Assembly (NCBI GenBank): GCA_015064695.1
Contig: SVRS01000019.1
Coordinates: forward strand, 1-39,244
DNA length: 39,244 nucleotides
Origin: Oscillospiraceae bacterium
GTDB taxonomy: Bacteria > Bacillota > Clostridia > Oscillospirales > CAG-272
Direction: 5' to 3'
This document shows positions 1-7,144 of the stretch, in pieces. Within the stretch, counting starts at the first letter, position 1, and every line of letters begins with the position of its first letter. The notes below the pieces were generated by a model. The model was not told where the DNA came from and did no database searches. It worked only from the letters and a program-made list of their open reading frames with translations. Made by a program: the position numbers and the translations under genes.

Positions 1-100
1 ATTTTGTAAAAGTTTTGCTAAAAAGGATTGTTTTAAGACGCTCTTGATCAGCGGGGCTTAACTTATCGATTTTATCTAAAATATCTTTAATAGCAGACAT
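1..100 (-). CDS. Partial gene of unknown function, AT-rich, cut by left edge
   Basis: A leftward reading frame opens at the ATG at 98-100 and is still open at position 1, giving 33 visible residues that begin MSAIKDILDKIDKLSPADQE. A GGAG ribosome binding site lies at 110-113 and a good promoter just upstream at 133-161, so the gene start is well supported. The visible part is a short charged amphipathic stretch and I do not recognise the family. The frame is far richer in A and T than everything to its right, which suggests a recently acquired gene such as a transposase or mobile-element gene. That origin is inference; only the start is in view. Confidence 0.6.
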   Translation of the reverse strand, partial: MSAIKDILDKIDKLSPADQERLKTILFSKTFTK

Positions 101-132
101 TGAAATCAACTCCTATGTTTTTATCTATTATC

Positions 133-161
133 ATTATAGCATATTTTTATGAAAAAATCAA
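133..161 (-). promoter_or_regulatory. Sigma-A promoter of the left-edge gene
   Basis: Read on the minus strand, TTGATT (156-161) and TATAAT (133-138) are separated by 17 bases. The -10 box ends 32 bases before the ATG at 100. It points leftward in the 93-base gap downstream of galM. Confidence 0.75.
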
Positions 162-193
162 CCATTTAGTGTGACATAGCCACTCATAAAGCC

Positions 194-1276
194 TTACTCC
201 GCCGAGAACTTGTACACCGTGGTGTAATCGTAGATCTCGCCGGGGCGAAGCACACCGTTGGTGAAGCCCTCATCCCCCTGATGGTGGATGCTGTCGGGCA
301 TGGACTGGGTCTCCAGGCAGAAGCCCGTCTGGGTGGTCTGGTGCAGGCCGCCGCGGAGGGGGAAATTGGGGTTCTTGAGGAAGTTGGCGGAATAGAACTG
401 CACGCAGGGCTGGTTGGTGTACATCTCCATCTTGCGGCCGGTCACGGGGTCGCAGGCCACGGCGCGGAGCTTGACTTCCCCGCCCGACTTGCAATCCTTC
501 CAGTTCGTGAAGTTAAAGCAATGATCGTAGCCACCTGCCAGGTGCAGGTCCTCGCAGTCTGCAAAGAAGTCGCGGCCGATTGCCTTGGCCTCGCGGAAGT
601 CGAAGGGAGTGCCGTCCACAGCCTTGATGGCTACGGGAATCAGCTCCTTATCCCCTGCCACGTAGGACTCGGCATCCAGCCACAGCACCTGGCCGAACAC
701 GGTACCCGAGGCGTTGCCGCCCATATTAAAGTAGGCGTGATTGGTGAGGTTGACGGGGGTTGCCTTGTCGGTGGCGGCCTCGTAGCGGATGGAGAGGGCG
801 TTATCGTTGTTGAGAACGTAGGTGACCTTGATCTTCAGGTTGCCGGGGAAGCCCTCGTCTCCGTCAGGGGAGAAATGGGTCAGGGTCAGGGTAGCCCCCG
901 CCTCGGTGACCGCAGGCTCGGCCTTCCAGATGACGTAGGAATAGCTTTTGAGACCGCCGTGGAGGGTGTTGTTTCCGTCATTGGCGTAGAGGGCGTAGGT
1001 CTCGCCGTCCAGCTCGAAGGAAGCCCCTCCGATACGGTTGCCCACGCGGCCCACCAGAGCGCCCAGGTAGCCGTCTGCGTTCTCGTAGTCGGCCACCGAG
1101 TCGTAGCCCAGCACCACGTCTGTCATCTTGCCGTTACGGTCAGCGGTTTTGATGCTGATAATGGTACCGCCGAAGTCGGTGATCTCCACGGTCATGCCGT
1201 TGTCATTGACCAGGGTATAGAGGGTAGCGGTCTCGCCGCTCGAAAGAGTGCCCCAGGGGCGGGAATAGATATTCAT
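194..1276 (-). CDS. galM: Aldose 1-epimerase (galactose mutarotase)
   Basis: GalM interconverts the alpha and beta anomers of galactose or glucose in the cytoplasm. The 360-residue protein has the usual family length. It carries the expected catalytic residues: His106 in NNTLHGG, His180 in NLTNHAYFNMGG, and Glu322 in GFCLETQSMPDS, matching the His, His, Glu set of characterised GalM enzymes. The ATG at 1276 is preceded by GGAGGAA. Its start lies 15 bases after the galE stop, so the two are co-transcribed. It is the last gene of the sugar operon; I see no clear terminator after it, only the promoter of the next leftward gene. Confidence 0.93.
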   Translation of the reverse strand: MNIYSRPWGTLSSGETATLYTLVNDNGMTVEITDFGGTIISIKTADRNGKMTDVVLGYDSVADYENADGYLGALVGRVGNRIGGASFELDGETYALYANDGNNTLHGGLKSYSYVIWKAEPAVTEAGATLTLTHFSPDGDEGFPGNLKIKVTYVLNNDNALSIRYEAATDKATPVNLTNHAYFNMGGNASGTVFGQVLWLDAESYVAGDKELIPVAIKAVDGTPFDFREAKAIGRDFFADCEDLHLAGGYDHCFNFTNWKDCKSGGEVKLRAVACDPVTGRKMEMYTNQPCVQFYSANFLKNPNFPLRGGLHQTTQTGFCLETQSMPDSIHHQGDEGFTNGVLRPGEIYDYTTVYKFSAE

Positions 1277-1291
1277 GGTATGTTCCTCCTG

Positions 1292-2311
1292 TCAGTCGCC
1301 GTAGCCATTGGGATTCTTGGTCTGCCAGTTATCGGCGTCGCGGCACATGTCCACCATGCCGTACTGCGCCTCCCAGCCCAGGATCTCGCGAGCCTTGGTG
1401 GCATCGGCGTAGCAGGTAGCGATGTCACCGGGACGGCGATCCACGATCTTATAGGGGACCTTCTTACCGGTAGCCTCCTCAAAGGAGCGGACAATATCCA
1501 GCACCGAGTAGCCGTGACCGGTACCGATGTTGTAGGGCTCCACGCCGGTGACCTTGCGGGCACGGTTGAGGGCGCACAGATGGGCGCGGGCGAGATCTAC
1601 CACGTGGATGTAGTCACGGACACCCGTGCCGTCGGGGGTGTCGTAGTCGTTACCAAAGACCGAGAGGAACTCGCGACGGCCGGTGGCGACCTGGGTGACG
1701 TAGGGGAACAGGTTGTTGGGAATACCCTTGGGGTCCTCGCCCATGAGACCCGACTTATGAGCGCCCACGGGGTTGAAGTAGCGCAGGATGCTGACCGACC
1801 AATCGGGGTTGGCCTTATGGGTGTCGGTGAGGATGCGCTCGATCATCTGCTTGGTCTCACCGTAGGGGTTGGTGGTCTTACCCAGAGGGGTGGTTTCCTT
1901 GATCGGAATCTCGGCGGGGTCGCCGTAGACCGTGGCAGAGGAGGAGAACACGATGGTCTTGACCCCATACTTCTTCATACTCTCGCAGAGGTTAAGAGTG
2001 GAGACCAGGTTGTTGAAGTAGTAGCGCAAGGGGATGGCCACCGACTCACCCACGGCCTTGAGGCCTGCAAAGTGGATGACGCTTTCGATATCGGGATTTT
2101 CGGCAAAGACACCGTCCAAAGCCTCAGCATCGCAGAGGTCCACCTTGTAGAACTTAGGGCGCTTGCCCGTAATGGTCTCGATGCGGTCCAGGACGATCTC
2201 CTTACTGTTGGAGAGGTTATCGACAATAATGGGGGTCTCGCCGGCCTCGATCAGCTCGACGACGGTATGGGAACCGATAAAGCCGGTTCCGCCGGTGATG
2301 AGAATGGACAT
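1292..2311 (-). CDS. galE: UDP-glucose 4-epimerase
   Basis: GalE interconverts UDP-glucose and UDP-galactose, and in some bacteria the N-acetylated forms, using bound NAD. The 339 residues match the family length. The NAD-binding GGTGFIGSH motif is at residues 7-15. The catalytic Ser125 is in FSSSATVYG, and Tyr150 with Lys154 form the YxxxK pair. The start is set by AAAGGAG just before ATG 2311. The gene sits between galM and the sugar kinase, separated from the kinase by a 145-base hairpin element. No galK or galT lies in the window, so GalE probably serves the kinase/nucleotidyltransferase pair upstream. Substrate breadth cannot be read from the sequence. Confidence 0.95.
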   Translation of the reverse strand: MSILITGGTGFIGSHTVVELIEAGETPIIVDNLSNSKEIVLDRIETITGKRPKFYKVDLCDAEALDGVFAENPDIESVIHFAGLKAVGESVAIPLRYYFNNLVSTLNLCESMKKYGVKTIVFSSSATVYGDPAEIPIKETTPLGKTTNPYGETKQMIERILTDTHKANPDWSVSILRYFNPVGAHKSGLMGEDPKGIPNNLFPYVTQVATGRREFLSVFGNDYDTPDGTGVRDYIHVVDLARAHLCALNRARKVTGVEPYNIGTGHGYSVLDIVRSFEEATGKKVPYKIVDRRPGDIATCYADATKAREILGWEAQYGMVDMCRDADNWQTKNPNGYGD

Positions 2312-2366
2312 AGGGATTCTCCTTTTGCGAATAATAGATTAAATTTGGGTTTATCGAAGAGAACGA

Positions 2367-2511
2367 GGAGAACGACCAAAGGGGCTTTTTGCAAAAAGCC
2401 CCTCTGGACTCCCCAAAAACCTTTAACAAAATAATCAATATGCTATAAAGGTTTTTGGAGTTCTTAGAACCTTTTTTCAAAAAGGTTCTAAGCCGCCGGA
2501 GGCCGTTCTCC
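2367..2511. repeat. Structured intergenic element with terminal inverted repeats and three hairpins
   Basis: The 222-base gap between the kinase and galE is mostly this element. Its ends, 2367-2377 and 2501-2511, are an 11-base inverted repeat with one mismatch (GGAGAACG core). Inside are three perfect inverted repeats: 2380-2403 (11-bp arms around GC), 2413-2425 with 2446-2458 (13-bp arms), and 2463-2476 with 2479-2492 (14-bp arms around TC). It encodes nothing I recognise. A related element lies at 32930-33040. It resembles a MITE-like or REP-like dispersed repeat and may affect expression of galE and galM from the upstream promoter. Confidence 0.8.
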
Positions 2512-2533
2512 CCGCTCCCCTATAAACTGCAAT

Positions 2534-3640
2534 TTACTGCTCTGCCAGTTCCTTGACGAATGCCCTCAATTCAGGCATATAGGCTTCGGTTTCCGCCACC
2601 AGCTTGAACTGAGTGCGGGCGCGGACCAGGTTATGGTCGGGGTACTCGGTATGGAAATACACGTCACCGTCCAGGTAATCGGTAAGGAACCGCATACCCG
2701 TCTCCAGGGTAATGATATAGCCGCCGTCGGGGAGCATGGCCAACTCATTGGGGGTCAGATTCCCACTCGTTCCCTTGATGAAGCCGCGGGCGTATGCCTT
2801 GAACATCTCGGGGAGGAAGTGAACCTTATCGAGATCCGGCTCATCCTCGGCAGCGGAGGCCGCGCCGGCGCGGATGGAATCGCCAAAATCGTAGAGGGCC
2901 GAGCCGGGCATAACGGTGTCCAGATCGATGATGCACACTGCCTCCTCGGTCACCTCGTCCAACAGAATATTAGACAGCTTGGTATCATTGTGGGTCACGC
3001 GGAGAGGCAGAGTGCCGTCAGCCAGCGCGTCCACGATGAGGGAGCATTTGTCGGCGCGGTCGGTGATGAACTTGATCTCATCCTGCACCAGATGTGCCCG
3101 CCCCGAAGCATTTCGCTCCACAGCGGCCAGGAAATCGGCGTACCGCTTTTTTGTATTATGGAAATTGGGAATGGACTCAATCAAACGGGAGGCATCAAAA
3201 TTCGAAAGTCTCCGCTGGAAATCACCGAAGGCCTCACCCACCCGGGCGAAGGTCTCGGAGGAATCCACGGTCAAACGGCAGACCACGTCCTCCACGAACT
3301 CATAGGCGCGCCAAAAACGGCCGTCGGGGTCGGTGTAACCCAGCTTACCCTCGCGGGTCCTGACCACACGCAGGGTGCCGCGCTCGGTGTCTCCGCCGTC
3401 TGCGGCAAGCCCGGCACGGATATGCTCGGTAACAGCCAGGATATTCTCCATGATCCCCATGGGATCCTTGAAGATGGAGGTATTGAGAATCTGCAGAGTA
3501 TAGCGCTTCCCTCCCTCTACCGTAATGATAAAGGTGCTGTTGATGTGGCCCGTACGGTTGGCTCGGATATCCGTGACCGCCCCCGAAAAGGAGAAGCGGT
3601 CACAGGCAGCCAGAATCTGTTGCTCGTTAGGGTACGTCAT
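2534..3640 (-). CDS. APH-fold sugar kinase, NahK (N-acetylhexosamine 1-kinase)-like
   Basis: A 368-residue phosphotransferase of the aminoglycoside/choline kinase fold. Visible signatures are a GHINSTF glycine-rich N-terminal segment (about 31-37), the catalytic loop HNDTKLSN with Asp219 as likely base and Asn224 as metal ligand, and IIDLDTVMPG (238-246) holding the DFG-like aspartates. The length and these motifs fit N-acetylhexosamine 1-kinase (NahK/LnpB, about 359 residues in bifidobacteria), which phosphorylates GlcNAc or GalNAc at C1. The genes before and after it, a nucleotidyltransferase and galE/galM, support a sugar-1-kinase role. Substrate is inferred; galactose or another sugar is possible. 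It starts 6 bases after the upstream stop. Confidence 0.75.
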   Translation of the reverse strand: MTYPNEQQILAACDRFSFSGAVTDIRANRTGHINSTFIITVEGGKRYTLQILNTSIFKDPMGIMENILAVTEHIRAGLAADGGDTERGTLRVVRTREGKLGYTDPDGRFWRAYEFVEDVVCRLTVDSSETFARVGEAFGDFQRRLSNFDASRLIESIPNFHNTKKRYADFLAAVERNASGRAHLVQDEIKFITDRADKCSLIVDALADGTLPLRVTHNDTKLSNILLDEVTEEAVCIIDLDTVMPGSALYDFGDSIRAGAASAAEDEPDLDKVHFLPEMFKAYARGFIKGTSGNLTPNELAMLPDGGYIITLETGMRFLTDYLDGDVYFHTEYPDHNLVRARTQFKLVAETEAYMPELRAFVKELAEQ

Positions 3641-3646
3641 ATTCCA

Positions 3647-4573
3647 TCAACCCCACAGATGCTCGGGGTACTCGCCCGCATCGATCAGAGCCTGAATGGC
3701 GTTCACCACCCAAGGCTTATCCTCCTTGTAGGTCACACCGTACCACTCGGATTCGGTGGGATACACCACTACATCGCATTTTCCGGCCTTGACAAAGGTA
3801 TCCACGGAGGTGGGCAGCAGGGACTCGGCCTTTATGGGATCAGCCACGTTCTTCAGATTCTCCATGAACACGTCGAAGTCCTTGTCCAGCATATCGATGG
3901 TCTCGGCGCCCAGACCCCAGCAGTTCATGGAAACCACGGTCTCACCGTCCAGGTAAACCATGTTGCCGTCGGCATCGGGATACTGAGCGTTGTCGCCCAG
4001 CTTCTCAATCTTGTGAGTCTCCACCAGATCCACCAGCATACCGTTCTCATCCACCTTGCAGATACCGCGGGAGCAACCGCCCTTATCGGTCAGGGTGTTC
4101 TTGACCTTGAAGCCAACGGCGCAGCAGTGGCAAACACCGTCATCGGCAAATTCGCCCTTCTCCAGCTTGGAGAGGTGAGCGGCCAGCTTCTCATATGTAT
4201 TACGGCCGTAGAAATCATCGGCGTTGATGACACCGTAGGGCTCCTTGACAATGTTACGGGTAGCGCGAACGGCGTGGGTAGTACCCCAGGGCTTCACGCG
4301 GCCCTCAGGAATGGCGTAGCCCTCGGGAATGTCGGTCATCTCCTGGTAAGCGTACTCCACGGCGATGTGCTTCTCCACACGGGCGCCGATGGTCGCCTTA
4401 AAATCCTCTGCAATGGCTTCCTTGATGATAAAGACTACCTTATCAAAGCCTGCGCGCTTGGCATCAAACACCGAGTAGTCGATGATGAAATTGCCATCCT
4501 TGTCAATGGGCTCCATCTGCTTAACGCCGCCGAAGCGGGAACCCATACCGGCTGCCAGAATTACGAGTGTCAT
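3647..4573 (-). CDS. Sugar-1-phosphate nucleotidyltransferase family protein
   Basis: A 308-residue GT-A-fold nucleotidyltransferase that would join a sugar 1-phosphate to a nucleotide. The N-terminus LAAGMGSRFGGVKQ (6-19) is the nucleotide-binding loop, KPWGTTHA is at about 94-101, and NADDFYG (117-123) holds the metal-binding aspartate. The frame is open further upstream, but the ATG at 4573 is chosen because GGAGGT lies 7 bases before it and the family motif begins at once. It heads the operon and is followed 6 bases later by the kinase, so it probably converts that kinase's product to a UDP-sugar for GalE. The exact nucleotide and sugar are not certain. Confidence 0.85.
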   Translation of the reverse strand: MTLVILAAGMGSRFGGVKQMEPIDKDGNFIIDYSVFDAKRAGFDKVVFIIKEAIAEDFKATIGARVEKHIAVEYAYQEMTDIPEGYAIPEGRVKPWGTTHAVRATRNIVKEPYGVINADDFYGRNTYEKLAAHLSKLEKGEFADDGVCHCCAVGFKVKNTLTDKGGCSRGICKVDENGMLVDLVETHKIEKLGDNAQYPDADGNMVYLDGETVVSMNCWGLGAETIDMLDKDFDVFMENLKNVADPIKAESLLPTSVDTFVKAGKCDVVVYPTESEWYGVTYKEDKPWVVNAIQALIDAGEYPEHLWG

Positions 4574-4611
4574 ATTATGTACCTCCGAAAAATATTGATG
4601 TAATTGGAAAT

Positions 4612-4667
4612 GTCGAGGCATCCGACGATCGGATATCGACGGCATACCTATCCAATGTATTATTATA
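4612..4667 (-). promoter_or_regulatory. Candidate promoter -10 box and leader dyad of the sugar operon
   Basis: On the minus strand a TATAAT lies at 4662-4667; I find no good -35 box. Downstream, within the presumed leader, a dyad pairs 4612-4616 with 4636-4640 and 4620-4625 with 4629-4634 (ATCCGA/TCGGAT around CGA). It could be an operator or a leader hairpin. Confidence 0.45.
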
Positions 4668-4725
4668 CATGATTTTTCGTTAATGATCATATTTTTTGGG
4701 AACAATTTACAAAATATTAACAAAG

Positions 4726-4756
4726 CCCCACCCCAAACCAAGGGCTTGGGGTGGGG
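4726..4756 (-). terminator. Terminator after the metallophosphoesterase gene
   Basis: An 11-bp perfect stem (4726-4736 with 4746-4756, CCCCACCCCAA/TTGGGGTGGGG) with a 9-base loop lies 22 bases beyond the stop at 4779. On the minus strand it is followed by CTTTGTTAATATTTTG, a moderately U-rich tail. Confidence 0.75.
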
Positions 4757-4778
4757 TCGTTTCGCGCAGCACCGCGCT

Positions 4779-6692
4779 TCAGCTTACAGTCAATACGCGA
4801 TCCTCGCCGGCACCGATCTTGTCCAGATACACCGTCAGCCGCCCCTGCGAGGTACGAACCACGGTCACCGCATCAAAGCTATGCTCGGACACGGTTCCCT
4901 CCTCCCGCACCTCTCCGTGGAGGCTTTCCTCCTCCACGGGGGCATCGCATCGGGTTACGATCACCGGGAAGGGATACGTCTCTTGATCGTCGAAGATCAT
5001 ATCCCCGTGGAGGTGGCCTGCAAAGTACCCGGCAAATCGACCCTTGGCCTCTGAGAAGTCCAACAGCTCCAGGCTTACGCGATCCCATGCGCCCGCCTCA
5101 CCGTACTCTCCCGAGAACAACGGCTCCCGACGGATAAAGGCCTTCACCAATCCTCGTAGAAGCGCCTGTTCAGGAATCTCCCCCGACAGATCCCCGTCGG
5201 ATACGCCGTCTCCCTCGTAATCAATGGCCTTCACGGGCGGCACGTGGGAGAAAAACAGAATGCACCATTCCTCGTCGGGCAATGTCATCAAGGCGCGTAC
5301 CATCAGATCGAACTGGCTTTGTCCGTATCGGTAAACGCCCATGGAGCAGCCCTCCCGGCTGGTGTTCAGCACCACGAAGCGGGCCTTGTGGACCTCGTCG
5401 TCCACGTAGTACCCTACGCCGTCGGCATCAAAGCAGCCCTTTTGCGCAGCCGCTCCGGAGCGGAATACCCGGTTCCAGATCTCCCTATCCGTGTATCCGT
5501 TGCCGTAATACCGCTGAGATCCGTCCGCCCCGGTCTCGATTCCCCAAAAGCCGTCGTGGTTGCCTCTCGTGCGCAGCAGACGGTCGCCCAAGGGCGCCAG
5601 GATCTCCCGAGCCGCCTCCATACTGCTCTCCATTTCCTCGCGAGTCTCCACGGCGGTACGGGTAGCCGAATCCCCCAGCTCCACCGCAAAGGAGGCCCCG
5701 CACCCGTCCATGACCCGCTTGGCCACGGCACCGGTTCTGCGCCCCTGGTTGCTCGATTCGTGAATATCGGTCATAACCAAAAAGCTGAAGGCATTCCAAC
5801 CGCCCTCATCCTGATGGGCACGGATGGCGGCGATCCTTTCGGGAAGATATTCCTCCCACCAGGAGGGCAACCGAGAGTCGGAGCCCTTTTCCAGGGCGGT
5901 CAAGCGCTTTCGGGAATTGGCCGCATCCTTTTCCAGCGCGGTGGTTCGCTCCTCCAGCGCCAGCACACTCTCGCTGTTGTCACCGTAAGCCGTCACCCCC
6001 GTATCGACCCACTCGTATCCGCCGCCCTCGGTGTCTCCGATCTCCTGATCCACCGTAATGATGGCTCCCTCGTCCAGACCCTCGGCCTGTACGCGGATAT
6101 AACGAGCATCGGGATTGGTCAGGGTAACCTCCCATTCCTTCCCCGCCTCGTCGGTCTGCACCCAGTACGTATCCCTGGACAGGAAGGTGTTTTCCTGGTT
6201 ATTCACGTCGTAGGAATACCTGCCGTCCTCTTCGTACATGAACACAAAGCAGCCGTAGCCTCCCTCGACCGCATCGTAGAAGCCGCGAAGACGGATCTTG
6301 GAGTTCCCGTTTACGGGAATATATCCCGTCAGATAGGTCTGGCCTCCATCCTTTTGCGTGCCCGTGGAGGAAGAAATGCGGTACGGATAGGCGTAGCCCT
6401 TCCCTTCTCCGAACACGGTATCCCCCCCGGGCTCAGAGGTCGCCAGGGGAAGCTGGTTCACGTAGCCCTCCCGATAGCGATTGACCCAGACCGTCCCCGT
6501 GGCTTCCAGCACGTAGGCGCGATCAGGATCCGTCATTTCCTCCACCGAGGACACGATGGTCGGTGCGCCAACCGTAAGCTCCACAGCCCTTGTACCGTCA
6601 TAGACCACGCCGTTCACCGTTAAAGGCGCCGATGCTCCCTGCATCGCCTTCGCCATAGCCAACGCCGTTGCCAATGCCTCTCTGTCTGCCAT
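4779..6692 (-). CDS. Phage-tail-like protein with C-terminal calcineurin-type metallophosphoesterase domain
   Basis: A 637-residue protein in three parts. Residues 1-75 contain VNGVVYDGTRAVELTVG and a short repeat-like segment of the kind seen in phage tail-fibre proteins (resemblance, not proof). Residues 90-235 form a beta-rich region, and 243-269 a short coiled coil (ALEERTTALEKD). Residues 300-600 carry all metallophosphoesterase metal ligands: Asp309 and His311 (DIH), Gly340-Asp341, GNHD 377-380, His483 (FSHVPP) and GHLH 559-562. No signal peptide is seen. The start overlaps the upstream stop by one base (TGATG). It could be a prophage remnant, a domesticated tail protein or a secreted phosphodiesterase; the substrate is unknown. 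Confidence 0.8.
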   Translation of the reverse strand: MADREALATALAMAKAMQGASAPLTVNGVVYDGTRAVELTVGAPTIVSSVEEMTDPDRAYVLEATGTVWVNRYREGYVNQLPLATSEPGGDTVFGEGKGYAYPYRISSSTGTQKDGGQTYLTGYIPVNGNSKIRLRGFYDAVEGGYGCFVFMYEEDGRYSYDVNNQENTFLSRDTYWVQTDEAGKEWEVTLTNPDARYIRVQAEGLDEGAIITVDQEIGDTEGGGYEWVDTGVTAYGDNSESVLALEERTTALEKDAANSRKRLTALEKGSDSRLPSWWEEYLPERIAAIRAHQDEGGWNAFSFLVMTDIHESSNQGRRTGAVAKRVMDGCGASFAVELGDSATRTAVETREEMESSMEAAREILAPLGDRLLRTRGNHDGFWGIETGADGSQRYYGNGYTDREIWNRVFRSGAAAQKGCFDADGVGYYVDDEVHKARFVVLNTSREGCSMGVYRYGQSQFDLMVRALMTLPDEEWCILFFSHVPPVKAIDYEGDGVSDGDLSGEIPEQALLRGLVKAFIRREPLFSGEYGEAGAWDRVSLELLDFSEAKGRFAGYFAGHLHGDMIFDDQETYPFPVIVTRCDAPVEEESLHGEVREEGTVSEHSFDAVTVVRTSQGRLTVYLDKIGAGEDRVLTVS

Positions 6693-6940
6693 CAGATATC
6701 ACCTCCCTCCTGCAGTACGGATCCATCCTTTACCGAGCGCCATACGCCGCCGCTGCTGCCATCAGCATCCAGCATATACACCTCTCCTTCCCCAATGATG
6801 AACAGGGTCGATCCGATCACAAAGCTTCCTACGTCCACAGCCAAAGCCTCCGCCCGAGTGGTGGCGTAGACCGTTACCTCCTCTGCGATAGTGAATTCAT
6901 CCAGCGCGATCCTCGCGCCGGATATGATTCTCGTACTCAT
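6692..6940 (-). CDS. Small phage-like protein of unknown function
   Basis: An 82-residue protein without signal peptide or membrane segment, beginning MSTRIISGARIALDEFTIAEE. The sequence is rich in short beta-type stretches and ends EGGDI. It resembles small uncharacterised proteins found beside tail-fibre genes in gut phages, but I cannot name a family. It is translationally coupled to the metallophosphoesterase gene: its TGA overlaps the next ATG. GAAAGGA lies just upstream and an extended -10 promoter at 6982-6990 precedes it. With the downstream terminator, the two genes form an isolated unit. Confidence 0.7.
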   Translation of the reverse strand: MSTRIISGARIALDEFTIAEEVTVYATTRAEALAVDVGSFVIGSTLFIIGEGEVYMLDADGSSGGVWRSVKDGSVLQEGGDI

Positions 6941-6981
6941 GTTTCCACGTCCTTTCCAAAAAAAATTGCCTTGCGAGTCCC

Positions 6982-6990
6982 ATTATATCA
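6982..6990 (-). promoter_or_regulatory. Extended -10 promoter of the phage-like cassette
   Basis: The minus strand reads TGATATAAT, an extended -10 box, about 42 bases before the ATG at 6940. No convincing -35 box lies 17 bases upstream. It is divergent from the promoter at 7054-7082. Confidence 0.6.
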
Positions 6991-7053
6991 TGGGTATCCG
7001 TTTTTCCGCTACTGCGCTTTTTATGAAGTTTCTGTAAACAAAAAATCCCAAGA

Positions 7054-7082
7054 TTGACTTTCTCTATGGGATATGATATAAT
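7054..7082 (+). promoter_or_regulatory. Sigma-A promoter of the GH43 pair
   Basis: TTGACT (7054-7059) and TATAAT (7077-7082) are 17 bases apart, and TGA directly before the -10 box adds an extended element. The ATG at 7145 follows about 60 bases later. Confidence 0.85.
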
Positions 7083-7144
7083 ATTCTCGTTTACACGCGT
7101 TTTTTTCGTTGATTTTCACATTTTCATCTTGAAAGGAGTCCCCC

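Noticed and set aside
281..2434. A 717-codon open frame on the plus strand opposite galM and galE
   Set aside because: It is antisense to two clear genes, has no recognisable domain and is low in complexity. Long mirror frames are expected with this GC-rich codon use; the same holds for plus frames at 2633-4603, 5244-6623, 30383-31453 and 31309-32532, and for minus frames at 14586-16361 and 17261-18559.
2380..2492. CRISPR-like repeats
   Set aside because: The repeats are inverted, not direct, differ from each other, and there are no spacers or cas genes.
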